Shown here one piece after another: positions 23,691 through 34,705 of a stretch of DNA of 64,000 bases. Within the stretch, counting starts at the first letter, position 1; every line of letters begins with the position of its first letter. The notes under the pieces were generated by a model. The model did not search any database. It had not been told where the DNA came from and worked only from the letters and a program-made list of their open reading frames with translations. Source of the DNA: Neofusicoccum parvum. Lineage: Eukaryota; Ascomycota; Dothideomycetes; Botryosphaeriales; Botryosphaeriaceae. The position numbers and the translations under genes were made by a program. The stretch is from positions 992,001 through 1,056,000 of the forward strand of contig CP087218.1 in assembly GCA_020912385.1 (NCBI GenBank), read 5' to 3'.

Positions 23691-24000
23691 CTTATGTAGG
23701 TACTTGCTGGCTTGACATATTTGTCGGCTGGAATACTTTTCCTTGTGCTGCCATTTCTTTCGCGACCCACTGTGCCCGCATAAAATGGCAAGGACGCGAA
23801 AGTTTGCTAAACAATCAATTTTTCTACCATCGTACACATACCATACATACATACAAGAAAACCATAGACAAACGAAGTATCCCCTTCCCACACCCAGTCC
23901 CACCAAGCCCCCGCCAACCAAAGATTCAAAAGCATCATCCCACCACCGACCAACGAGTCAACCCCACGCCCACCTCCTCGGCGAACGACCAACTCAATCC

Positions 24001-24165
24001 ACAATCTCGATCCACCTCGATCCACTCATAAAAGGAGAAACAGAGAAACCGCGCAACAGTCTCAATCCGACTCGATCCAAATGGAGAGCCAGAGAGTCCG
24101 TTGAAAGCCTCAATCCGTCTCGATCCCCTCACAAGAGGAGAGCCGGAGAGTTCCGTGGAGATTTG
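24001..24165. repeat. Three-copy minisatellite
   Basis: Three imperfect units of about 48-60 nt, starting near 24003, 24061 and 24109. Each has CTCAATCCGNCTCGATCC followed by GGAGAGCCNGAGAG-like sequence; the second and third units are most alike. Confidence 0.7.
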
Positions 24166-24460
24166 GGAGTTCAAGCCCATGGAGGAGGAAGTGAAGAACT
24201 CCAATCAGTCGATGTGCAAGACTCGTCTTTTTCCTGCTTGGTTGCTGGTGCATGGCGGCTCCATGTATGGTATAGGTTGATCTATCGTTTCGTTTTCGCT
24301 TCCGTGGGAGATTTGAGGTCGTGTCGTACGCGCCGGTGGAAGGCCGGTCCATAAAGAAAATGTGTGAGTGTAGAAGGACGCCATTACGTTCCCGCATGCC
24401 CGTGCTCTGCTTCTCCCTGACTTCTCCCTTTCGCTAATTCTGATATCGTAGACTCGTGGG

Positions 24461-27164
24461 CTAGAACTCCGACTGCAACAGCTTCTTCAACTCTGCGCTC
24501 TCCATCTCATACTTCTCCACCTTTGTCTGACTGGTCGCAACCTTGCCCAGCAACCACTTGATCCTGGGCCCGATCTCGTACGGCTGCTTTGGTAGTGAGC
24601 CTAGCAGCTTCAACTCCGCCTCATACTTATCGATACTCTGAGTCTCGATCTTGGTCTGCTCCGCCAAAATGGCAAGGTCAAGCTTGGCTTTGAGGACGCG
24701 ATCCTCAGCCAGCATCCTGAAGGCGGACTGGTAAACGGGCTTGCCGGGGCGAATGCTATGCGGACGGCCATTGTTGGAAATGATGGTAATGAGTTCCGCC
24801 TGTTCGAGTGCTTGGAGAACGCGCTCTCCGCCGGATTTGAACGTATCGGAGAGAAGGAGACCGTTGTATCGCAGTGTCTCCTGCGCCGCTAGCTGTTTGA
24901 TCAGGAGCCAGGCCTGCTCGGGTGTCCACTGCCGCTCTGGGCCGTCCTGGCCGATCAGGTACATTTTGAGGATTTCGGAGGCAGACTGTTCGATAATTTG
25001 CTGGACAGCATTCTTGGGACTCTCCCCCGTCTTGATGCGACGGGCCAGGAATTCGAGGTCGGTAAGACGGCCTCCAAGAGCATTGATACACTCGTCCAGT
25101 TCCACAAGGTCTTTCCGGCGTTGCGATGGTGTCAAATGTTTCTGCTCAGCATCGTCCTTGTGGCTCTTGTCGTCTTCATCATCGGCGTCGAGATGGCTGA
25201 TCACGAACCGCTTGGCAACTTCAGGTGAACAGTCGCTGAGGGAGATGAGCCTGAAGACGCGATCCGGCAGGGCTTTGCTCAACGACTTGGAAAAGGATAC
25301 ATCATGAGTGAGGAAGATGACATGAGCAGCATTGGCAGTTGTTAGACGAGCAGCCCAATCGGCGATCTTGTCGTAGACGAGAGTATCCTGTTGAGCTTTG
25401 TGGAGGAAGTTGTCCACGATTACCACAGGGCGTTTTTCGGGGTGCATCTCGAGCCAGTCGTCGTCGCTGAGGCTTGCATCCTTGTCACTCTTCTCACGAT
25501 GATCGAGCGCAATCTGCTTCAGCGCCGTTGCCGTGTTGTTCAGAATCTTGCCCAGCTGGCCGTCGAGGGTTTCTGAGAATCCAGTCTTAACACCGGCAGC
25601 ACCTTGAGCTGCAAGGTCAATCATTCCACTAATGCTGTTCATCCAGGAGAATACCGGCCTATATCCGACTTCTGCAGCAGCGGCGTTAATTGTGGCACTG
25701 TCGCTACGGGCTTCTTGGATCGGCTTGCAGTCAATGATTAGCTTGTGCTTCCGATGCTTGAGTGCCTGGTCAAGCACCAGCTCCTTTTTGCCGGAGCCTC
25801 GAGGTCCTTGGACAATAATGAAGGTGTCGGTCGACTCCATTAACCACGTCTGCAGCTGTTCAATATTTTCCTTGCGGTCATCCCAGATGGCTTCCATTCC
25901 GGCATCATCATCATGCTTGCGATGGAAAATGTCCGTAGCCTGGGACCTGAACCAGTTGTAGATTTTGTTGTCTGTGAAGCTGAAGGATCGGTTGACGTGA
26001 GCTCTGATGAAGAAAGTCCGGATGGGATCAAACACAGTGACTGTTATGGTACCGATGATGGCAATGAGGGCGGGGATCACGATTCTTGGGTGTCCGAGAA
26101 GCCAATCCCGAACCCAATGGCCTTTGACCCTCGGCTCATACGTGAGTCGTAACAGCGTCCCGGTCTTGCCACCACCTTCGGTCTCGGAGACCTTGATGCC
26201 ATGAAGACAGTTCTTAGCCATGATAGCTTTGCGAGCCAGGGTGAAATCCAGGTAGGCAAACTTGGGAATGATCTTCGAGTCCGGAGGCTGAGTGATGATG
26301 TCCTTGAGCTTTCCATACGGCCTGAAGATACTGTATAGCTGCTCTGCAGACAAGTCGGCAGGCTCAACGCCGGCCTCTGTGGGAAGAAATTCAACCTTCA
26401 GACGGGGGCTCGGAAGACGGTAGAGATCCTCAACCCACGGCCGGCCCTTGACAAGCCTCGCGCGCATACGTTCGAAAGGATTCCACCATGGTTTGATCCT
26501 GCTCTGCTTCAGATGCGCGGCGATTTCGGACTCGATGGTAGTAGGGTCAATAGAAGGGTCATGTTTGATCTTGACAAAGGCACCGCCCTCCTTGAGACGA
26601 GGAAGCACTTCTTCGACGCTGATTTTGGCCTTTTCGAGGATAGAAGATTTTTGCAGGACAGCGACCGGGTCAGCAGCGGCAATGGTTGGGCTTTTCAACT
26701 GCCTCATCAGCCCGGGAAGCTGTCTCTCGGCCGAGAAGGGCAGGCGAAGAAGCCACTGGAACTTGAGAGGGAACACATCTGGGCATAGTCAGTACGTGCT
26801 GATTCTCGACGCCGACGGTGTGGGTGGGGGTGTATCGGAACGGGAAGCATCCGTTTCCACGGGTTTCATGGCATGGATGCCTCCCTGACCAGGTGGCGGA
26901 CAAACAACAGAGTAAACAGTGCAGAGTGCAGATCTCCTGCAGGGCGCCAGAACGCCATATGCACTTACGATCAAAGAAGAGGACTGCCTGGTTCTGGGCC
27001 TGCACGTTGATGTGGCCTGACTTGTTCTCGCCCGCCTCGAAGGCGGACTTCTTGAGGGTTTTCTTGGGGGTGGAGGAAATGCATCGGCGCGGCGCTGCAG
27101 CCGCAGAGCCGAAGCACGAGGGCTGCAGCCTGAGACCCAGGCCCAGCCTCGGAACGCTGCTCAT
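24461..27164 (-). CDS. YME2: Mitochondrial escape protein 2 (Yme2)
   Basis: Inner-membrane protein of mitochondria involved in mtDNA nucleoid maintenance and escape (family knowledge). Two exons, 27164-26969 and 26778-24461, 837 residues; the 190-nt intron starts GTAAGT and ends CCCAG. The N-terminus is a basic mitochondrial presequence (RLQPSCFGSAAAAPRRCISS). Then QNQAVLFFDHVFPLKFQWLL, an RRM-like domain (about 190-265, LKVEFLPTEAG to FAYLDFTLARKA), one membrane helix (IVIPALIAIIGTITVTVF, about 305), and an AAA/STAND-like ATPase part with Walker A GPRGSGKKE (about 393) and a Walker B-like RPVVIVDNFL. The C-terminus is a predicted coiled coil. Length and order match the family. Divergent from BET1. 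Confidence 0.94.
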
Positions 27165-27555
27165 GAAGTTGTGATGGACTTGGATTCGGAATGGCGCAGA
27201 GGCATATTTATTGCCGCGGAGAGGAGGCGCGAGGGGCAACGCTCGTATGGCGCGGTCGCAAGCGTGAGGGCCTCAGCGCGAAAGTCTCGCGGTGATGCCG
27301 CTGTGGTGGGAAAAATGTGGAGATATTGAGTTGGCACGGTGAGCGCAGCGCGGCCGCTTTCCTGTTTGGCCGCCATTCACGTCACACGCCGTCACGTGCG
27401 CGGCGCCGATCTGGCAGAGCTGCGACTGCAGGCTGCGCTGGTGGCCGCTGCCGTCCGCCGCACAAACTTTCCCCGGACAGATCGTTGCCGCTTCAACTCT
27501 CAGTCTGTCTCGTACAACTCCTTTCACTGCTCGTCTCCACCACTTCCACTCCACA
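27165..27555. promoter_or_regulatory. Shared divergent promoter of YME2 and BET1
   Basis: 391 bases separate the two start codons, which point away from each other, so both promoters must lie here. The BET1 side is CT-rich just before the ATG. No specific factor site can be claimed. Confidence 0.6.
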
Positions 27556-28258
27556 ATGTCCTCGAGGTGCGCATGTTCGCCAGCAGCCCCTGACGCTAGA
27601 GCGCTGACCGTCTCTTCTAATCGCGCAGATTCAATTCTAATCTCCACCAGCGCGACGCCCGTTCCGCGCTCTTCTCTCCCTACGACCAGCGCAAAGCCTC
27701 GCCCTCACCGTCCTCGCGCCCCACGAGCCGCCCTTCGTCGGGTGCCGGCTACGGCTTCCCGGGCGCCGCCAGCGCAGGCCCCGCCTTCTCCGCCTACCCG
27801 GGCGGCTCCAACCCCCCGAGTCAGAGCAGCAGCTTCCGCAGCGCCACGCCCAACACGCGCGGCCAGTACAGCGATGCCGTGCTGAGCGAGCTGGAGAGCC
27901 AGAACGAGGAGCAGCTGGATGGCATGAGCGCCAAGGTCAAGATGCTCAAGGACGTGAGTTCTGCCCCCCGGCTCCGATCATCCCTCCGCCAACGGCGTGA
28001 TGCTGTTCCTACGCCCCCGCTTCTTTGTGCTGATGCTCGGGCCCCATACAGATCACCCTGGCCATCGGAGACGAAATCCGCGACTCGACCGCGCTCGCCG
28101 AGAAGATGAACGACTCGTTCGACAATACCCGCGTACGCCTCCGCGGCACCATGAACCGCATGCTTCGCATGGCCGAGCGCACCGGTGTCGGCTGGAAGGT
28201 CTGGCTGGCCTTCTTCGCCGCCGTCATCTTTCTGTTCTGGTACGTTTGGCTGTTTTAG
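27556..28258 (+). CDS. BET1: ER-Golgi SNARE Bet1
   Basis: Qc-SNARE on ER-to-Golgi vesicles. Exons 27556-27566 (11 nt: MSS plus two bases), 27629-27953, 28052-28258 give 180 residues. The N-terminus carries a Ser/Pro/Gly-rich stretch; the SNARE heptads run from LSELESQNEEQLDGMSAKVK across the intron to ITLAIGDEIRDSTALAEKMN, and one C-terminal membrane anchor (VWLAFFAAVIFLFWYVWLF) ends the protein, as in the family. The tiny first exon is supported by phase and by the family start (SSRFNSNLHQRD). Confidence 0.93.
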
Positions 28259-28569
28259 GAGGCTTTGGGATACCGGTTGGATGGGCAGGACGATCATGAC
28301 CTTGAGTGGATACTATCGATGTGCATGGCTTAAGGAGATGCGTATTATGGATATGGTCCGTACGGTGGTCACATTATGCAAAAGCATGGCGTTGGGGGGA
28401 ACACTGTCGCATTATAAGAACTTTTGGAGCATGCAAAGATAGGCGCTGCTCATTTAATCTTGATCACTCCTAGACTAGCTTTTGTAATTGCATACCTGAT
28501 AACTTTCAAGGACATGAGCCTCCAACACCTTGCTAAAAGAGCAGACAGTAATCCTTGGGGAAAGAAGAC
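28259..28569. other. Convergent 3' ends of BET1 and APC15
   Basis: 311 bases between two convergent stop codons, AT-richer than the flanks; nothing else seen. Confidence 0.55.
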
Positions 28570-29854
28570 TTATTGGGGCCCCCTGCGCCAATTTGGGCGA
28601 GGTGGTGGTTGCATCCAGGACGGACCGCCCCGTCCGAGCCCTCGTCCAGCATTAGGACTGCTCTCGAGGAAAGAGGATTCATCTCCCAAGAGAGAGCTCG
28701 GGCCCTCGCTGTGGAAACTACCTCTCAGCGTCCGCCGATTCAAGTTGAAGGCGGGCACTCCCGTAGCTTGGCGAGCTCCTCCCGAACTGCCGCCAAATGG
28801 CCCGGTGTTCTCGAAACGGTTTGTCCCTGTGCCTCCACGTCTGCTCGATCTCAGTCTGCTGCTGTGAGTGCTTGCACTCAAACCGCTGTTACGAATGTCG
28901 TCCTCCGTGATGTCTTCGAGCTCCGTGTCCGTATGCTCGTATTCGCCGGCCTCAGGGACGTCATCGTCCAGGTCTCGCTCATCTTGGAGATCTCCGGCCA
29001 TTTCTGCCTCCTCGTGCGCGACCCATTGCTGAGCATTCTCCACGTCCTCATCATGTTCGTCACCGAGCAAGCTGGCATCTCCGTACATGCTCTCCTCGTT
29101 GAAGGTGACATCTTGCGTGATTTCACCAGTCACCTCCTCTTCGGTTCCCTCCTCTTCCTCGTCTTCATCCTCGTCTTCATCTCCATCTTCGTCTTCGTCG
29201 TCGTCGTCTTCTTCTTCCTCACTGCCACCGCCCAAACTCCCCTCCGGCACGTCAGCGTCCAGATCGGGCACTTCGGCATCCAGATCCACCTCTCCGTCTT
29301 CATCGTCCGCCTCTTCACCTTCACCCCTCTCTTCCGCCAGACCTCTCTCGATCATCTCCCTCCGCCTCGCTTCCTCCTCCTCCTGCTCCTGCGCATTCGC
29401 CAGCTCCATCATCGCAGCCTCGCGCCGCGCCAGTATCTCCTGCTCCTCGCGCTCCGCGGCCTCGTCCATGGCGGCCTGGTACGTCTTCGCGATGCCCGGC
29501 GGCCGGATCCAGCCGGCGCCGAAGCGGCGCACGTTCTGCTTGCGCTGCTCGATGGTGTTCTCGTCGTGCAGCAGCGTGGCGAGCGCGGAGGAGCGCGGCG
29601 GCTGGTTGTTGCGGCGGTGGAGGTGCTGGTGCTGCGCGGAGCCGGCACCGCCGACGACGCCATCGTGCGGCTGGTTATTCGGCACGGCCGCATTGGTCGG
29701 CGAGGGCGGGTTGGGGCGCAGGTGCGGCGACGAGTAGTGCCATATCGAGTGGTCCTGCGGCGTTTGTTTGTGTTAGTGGGCGCGGACGGCGGCGGTGGGA
29801 GAGAGACGGCGGGAGTCGTACGTCGTGCGGGATGATGAGAGGCAGCGAGAGCAT
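28570..29854 (-). CDS. APC15: Anaphase-promoting complex subunit Apc15/Mnd2
   Basis: Two exons, 29854-29822 (11 codons, MLSLPLIIPHD) and 29754-28570, 405 residues; the intron starts GTACGA and ends CCGCAG. The conserved Apc15 block is DHSIWHYSSPHLRPNPPSP, then LATLLHDENTIEQRKQNVRRFGAGWIRPPGIAKTYQ-type sequence (29600-29480) followed by an acidic, Glu/Arg-rich helix. The rest is very acidic (a run of Asp/Glu about residues 175-215) and then Gly/Arg-rich and disordered. The family acts in the mitotic/meiotic APC/C to regulate checkpoint-complex turnover. A long open frame on the opposite strand is only a by-product of the Asp/Glu codons. Confidence 0.85.
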
Positions 29855-30838
29855 GTTTGTCGGGGGCAGCGCTGCAGGCGCGTGACGCGAGCTCGGACGG
29901 CGCGGAGGATGCAGAGAGCTCTGAGGGCGGCCGTGTGTTTACAGTGGTGATACTGGACGAGTGCGGCGGGCGCTGCAGCCGCGTGACGCAGGAACGCACA
30001 GGCGCCAATGGAGCTTGGGCGGCAGATCGGCGGCGGACTTGTTCCAGAAGGCGGCGCTGATTGGGCACGGCGCCGGCTCAATTTGCCGACGGGTCGCCGC
30101 GGGCTCGTTCGAGGAAGGCACGCCCCAAAGCGGCTGAAGTGGCCTCACGCAGCCCTGCTCAGGAGCCCCGTGCTGCACCAGCGCGCGCGACGCAAGGGCG
30201 GCGGCGCCCTTCTCCACACCCAGGTGCCACCACCATTGGCAATCTGAGCGCAAATTGTACAAGCGCCCATGCCTCCCGCCCGTTCCATGCCTCGCCGCGC
30301 CGCGCCGCGCCAGGTGGCGGCGGGCCCCCGCTGCCTCGGCGCCCTCGAAACATGTCCAAGGGCGCGTTTCGCGTTGAGAGGGCGGCATTCCAGCGCCAGC
30401 CTTGCCATGCCTGTCCATTCTGCTACGCCCGCCGTCGTCAGATTCGGCTGGGCTATATGTAGACCGCGGTGCGCCCCAGCTCATTCGAGCATTAACCCAC
30501 CCCTGAATTCTCCAGACACGCCCAAGCACAAACACACAGCATCCCGGGCGTGCATCCTGCATATCATAATCTGAACAAGTAGCAAAACCTCCGCTCACGC
30601 GCCCACCGCCTCCAATTGCCAATTACGTGCCGCCAAATTCCCCACAATTAAAACATTCAAATGCTGCTTTGCGCCCGCTCCGCACCCTCGTTGTCTTGCA
30701 CTACTACTGCTACCATTGCTGCCAAGTCCATCACCCTCCTGCTCTTAACTTCCGCGCTCCTCCTCGACCTCGCCCACGCGCTCCCACACCCCCGGCCCCG
30801 TTCCACCCCAATCCCACCGTCCTCCCACGACAACCACC
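29855..30838. other. Divergent intergenic stretch
   Basis: Between APC15 and the small membrane/acidic protein gene. A 30661 ATG opens a frame through this area, but its codon pattern only becomes convincing after about 31030. Nothing else recognised. Confidence 0.45.
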
Positions 30839-31584
30839 ATGTCCGCCTCCTCGAGCCCGGCCCGCGGCGCGCACGCCAGCAAGCCGCTCATCCGTTCGGG
30901 GATCCTGGTGCCCTTGGCGCTCCTGTCCTTTTTCCTGACGCTGCTGATGTCGCCGCTGCTGCTGGCGCTGCACGAGCAACCCGTGCTCCCCAAGGCCGTG
31001 CCGGAGCAGCAAGTCGTCGCGTAATCCGCACGACGCGCACCGTCACCGTCGCCGCCACGTCGCCGTCGTCGCGAGGCCTCCCGCCGCCGATGCTGCCGCC
31101 CTCGCCCACGCTGCTACTGCTACCCATGCCGGAGGAGACGCTGCTGCTGGACGCCACCGCCGCCGCTGATACTGCCACCGCTGCCGCCACCGTCACCGCC
31201 GCAGCCACGCCGAGCCGCGAGGACGCGGACGGGCTGGCGGAGCTGTACGAAGAGGAGGAAGGGCGCGCCGCGAGCCAATGGGTCTCCCACCACCACGAAG
31301 ACGAGGCTCCTCACAGCAGCGAAGTCTGGGCCGGAAGGCCAATGGCGCAACAACAGCAATACTTGGAGCTCAGCGGTGGCAGCAGCGGCCCGAAAAGGAA
31401 AGAGATGGGCAGGGGTGGCGGCGACGACGTGAGCGCGGGTGGAGCGCCGATGGTGGTTGGTGGGGCGGCACCACAGGCGGTGACGACCGAAGTGGAAGCA
31501 ATCGACAAAGACCACGACGACTACAACTACAACAAAAACGAAGGCGGTGGCGGTGGTGACTGGCTGTGGAAGGATGAGGTGTGA
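30839..31584 (+). CDS. Uncharacterised membrane-anchored acidic protein (structure unresolved)
   Basis: Two stretches look coding but are in different frames. ATG 30839, in very good context (CCACCATGTCC), gives a 61-residue frame with a basic lead (SKPLIRSG) and one strong membrane helix (ILVPLALLSFFLTLLMSPLL), stopping at 31022. From about 31080 to the stop at 31584 another frame is rich in GC-ending codons and encodes an Ala/Thr stretch, an acidic segment (DGLAELYEEEEGRAASQW) and a Gly/Asp/Tyr tail. An intron (for example 31021-31214, GTAATC..CCGAG, which keeps phase) could join them as a type II membrane protein, or they may be separate. A single open frame from ATG 30661 to 31584 (307 residues) is the alternative. 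Function unknown. Confidence 0.42.
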
Positions 31585-32141
31585 GCAGTTCTCGCATAAT
31601 TCCCCCTGGGTCAAAGGCGATCATTGGTGGTGGTGGTGGTTTGAGCATGGTTTTCGGTATCACGGTTGTTACGACTCAAGCGTCTGTTTTCTTTCACTTT
31701 TCAAACTTTCTCGCTCTCCGATACGGGAGAAGGGACCGATTTCGGTTGTCGATCGCCTCTCGTATTCGAAATTTCTTGGTGGATTGGTGGTTGGTTCCGA
31801 GTTGCTGTACGTTGTCGCAACGCACGCACCCCCCGTTTTTGTCACGAACGGCGGACACGATTATTTGTATTTTAATGAGGTTACTGTTCTCGTGAGTGGA
31901 GGAAAAGGAAGAACAAGACGCTCCTAGCTAGTGGTGTCGTCAAAAATCGAAGCATGCATTCCTCCAGAGATTGTTAGTGGTCGTGACGAAAAAGGTTCAC
32001 CTGGCATGACAGCCCACATATTTTGAGGCACGATAGTTTCAAACGGCCTCATCCATCATGCTCGTATTTTTGTCTACCCTATTTCATGCAAGCTTCCGGC
32101 TGCACTAGCCTGTTCATGCAAGGTATCCTGGCCCTCATAAC
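31585..32141. other. Intergenic
   Basis: Convergent spacer upstream of the TMA64 3' end. AT-richer than the flanks; nothing recognised. Confidence 0.5.
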
Positions 32142-34153
32142 TCACTTCTTCTTCTTCGTCTTGTCTACCACATCAATCCACCCCTTCGGCACGCCCCTCT
32201 TCTCGAGCGCTTTCAGAACGGCGTCCTTCTGCGGCCCCTGAACCATAACCTCCATGATCGGGTTCTTTGGACTGCTCCCCACCATCTTCTCCACGCTCGT
32301 GCTGCTCGCACACAATTTCCTCAATTCATCCGCCAGCGCCTGCGGGTTGATGAAGTACGCCTCAACGCCGGTCGCCTTAGTAACCGTCTTGTTGCCTGAC
32401 CGCGTCTCGAGCGTGATGGTAACTTTAGGCGCGGACCCGGCCTTCGGCTTCGCGGCCGCGACAGCTTCGTCGTTCCGCGTAATTGCGTAGAAGGGTGCGC
32501 ACGATGCCAGTACGCGGTCGACCAGCGCATCGCGCGCTACAGCGCCCTTAACCAAGACCTCCTTGTCGGAACGTGCGGAACCGTCGTAGACGGCGTTGGC
32601 GAGGATGGGGTTTAGGGTCACTATCCGTTTGTTGGTCGGTGAGATGAGATTCTCGGATTCGATGTATGTCGTGATAATAGGCCTAATTTCGGCAGCCGTA
32701 TATAGGCCGCGAGAGTCGGCACTTGCGGAAGAGAAGAGGGGAGCGAGTTTTTCCTTTGGCCGGAAGAGCTCGACCTTCTTGAGCTTTTGGCCAATAGATG
32801 TATCGTCACCACTAGCGACTGTGTTGGCTTTGCTACTGCCGCCAGCATTCTCCTTCCTAGGCAGGCGGTATGGCTTGAACTCCTTGAACGTTTGGTCCGT
32901 GAAGTCGATGTCGAGAATAACAACCTCATTTCCATCACGGTCTTTGGATTTGACGAGCTGAGCCTTATCTAGGGACTTGATGAACTTCTTGATGTTTTTG
33001 AAAGAAGTCTTCTTGATCTGTAGAGATGCTGTCTGCTTGGGCGTGAATGCAGGTAGGAAGGGTTGGACGAGGTTTGCCATGACAGAGGATTGAGAGAGTG
33101 GGAATGAGAGACCATAGTTTGAATCGTTCTTGTTGGTCTCCATGTGCTGGTGGACGCCATATATGAACGCTTTCTTGAATGCTTCGTCGATTTCTGTATA
33201 AAATTAACTCAAGCGTTGAAGGAAGCTGGAAAGGACTTAACATACCCTTCGTGGTCAAGTCTTTATCTTCAGCAAGATCAAACTTCTCTTCCTTAGACGC
33301 TTCTTCGCCATCCGCACCCTCGGCTCGCTGTGCAGGATCCAATTGCACTCCACCATCTTCACCATCCTTCAAGCCCGTTTCGTGTAACTGATCTGTCACG
33401 GCGTCGACCTCTGCATTCCCGGTGTACCACCCATCAAGATGTTCAGGAGGCGCTCCTCCTGCCTTCCCTGCAGCACTCCAGGACCACAGCTCATCTCCTG
33501 CCCAGTGGACTGTCCTCACAGCATGACCTCTAGCACCCTGCACCTGCTGCAGCGCACTAACATCGATCTCACACACGCCCACAGTCACGGGCACCGTGGG
33601 TGACTCCAGACTAGCCACAGCAACAACAGCTCCCTTCTTCGCCTTCTGCGGGAACGGCGGACCGTTCTGCAAACCGGGGGTCATCAGATCGGCGCCGCCT
33701 TGAATCTTCTCCACAACAAAGCCCGGCGTGTGCAGCAACGGCACGATGCCCGGGTTGTGCCACAGGGTGTAGACGGTCGGGTGCATCTTGTCCTCCAGCT
33801 TCACCCACAGTATGCGCTGGTCCTCGCCGGGGTAGGCGCCCACATACACGGTGCCGGAGACCTGCTTCGCATCGGGCCCGGAGGTGGTGGTGATGCGCGC
33901 CGACAGGGAATTGTCGGGGAGCAGCGAGTTCCTCAGGCTCGTGAGGCCGGCGGTTTGGGCGGCCTTGTCCTCGGGGTCGACATCGGGGCCGGGCTGGGGC
34001 GCTTCGAGGCCCAGGTCTGCGATGATCTGGTCGGCGAGCTTGCGGCGCTCCGAGTTTTTGATCGGCGAGAGCGGCTTGATCTGTGGCGGGTCAGCTGGGT
34101 GGATGCCGGGGGGCGAATGCAGCGCGGCGCACGTTTGGCTTCTTCTTGAACAT
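32142..34153 (-). CDS. TMA64: Translation initiation factor 2D homologue (Tma64)
   Basis: Ribosome-binding factor for 40S recycling and noncanonical initiation. Exons 34153-34133 (21 nt, MFKKKPN), 34080-33246, 33193-32142 give 635 residues. Order: N-terminal DUF1947/PUA region (IKPLSPIKNSERRKLADQII, VYTLWHNPGIVPLLHTPGFV, QGGADLMTPGLQNGPPF), an acidic linker, a SWIB/MDM2-like part (LVQPFLPAFTPKQTASLQIK, KTSFKNIKKFIKSL), and a C-terminal SUI1 domain (KVTITLETRSGNKTVTKATG, VMVQGPQKDAVLKALEKRGV). A Lys-rich end (KTKKKK) closes it. The short first exon is fixed by the conserved MFKKKP start. Divergent from the cyclase gene. Confidence 0.93.
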
Positions 34154-34705
34154 GGCGGGCGACGGGGCGGGTATTGCTGTGTGGAGATGTGGGAGCGGTG
34201 CAGTGCGCGGCGACACTGTGGTGGCAGGCTCCAGCAACAGTGAGGGGCACGGGCTGGCGAGTCATCGGCCGATGACGTTTCGACGAGGGGCTGCCGACCC
34301 CAGAGTCGAGCGACCGGGATCTGAGCTTCCTGCCATCTCCCTCTCCCAGACCGCACCCACCTCGCCGGCGTCCCTGAACCTTAATCATCAGCTGGATTAT
34401 TAACATTCCCATATTAGCATTCGCATTAGGAGTATTCGCGGGAGCGGACTTTGCGATCCGGATCCGCCTCCGCCCGCCTCGCAGACCTCGGCCGTCATGA
34501 TGATTAGTCGGCCGCATAGCTCCACCCGCTGCTCCCGCGCCTCCATTTCGAGATGCGGGGACGCCGGCCCTGATTTGGCGATTCGCTACGCGTCTGGCAC
34601 CGTAGCTCGGATGCAAGCTGCGCAGCGCTCTCTTCTCCGCATTTCCCCAGATTCAATCCACTCTTTCTCCTTCCTCCACCTCGCTTTTCTCAATCCATCT
34701 GCAAA
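34154..34705. promoter_or_regulatory. Shared divergent promoter of TMA64 and the cyclase gene
   Basis: 552 bases between two divergent start codons. The cyclase side ends in a CT-rich leader (about 34630-34700). No factor site is claimed. Confidence 0.5.

Larger units (their letters stand above)
23360..24460. other. AT-rich intergenic stretch with repeats
   Basis: Between the converging ends of the retropepsin-like gene and YME2. Holds one dispersed repeat pair (23611-23690) and a minisatellite (about 24001-24165). No gene recognised. Confidence 0.55.

Noticed and set aside
28555..29835. 426-codon plus-strand open frame
   Set aside because: Opposite strand of the APC15 acidic tract; runs of Val, Phe and Ser/Leu come from reverse-complemented Asp/Glu codons.
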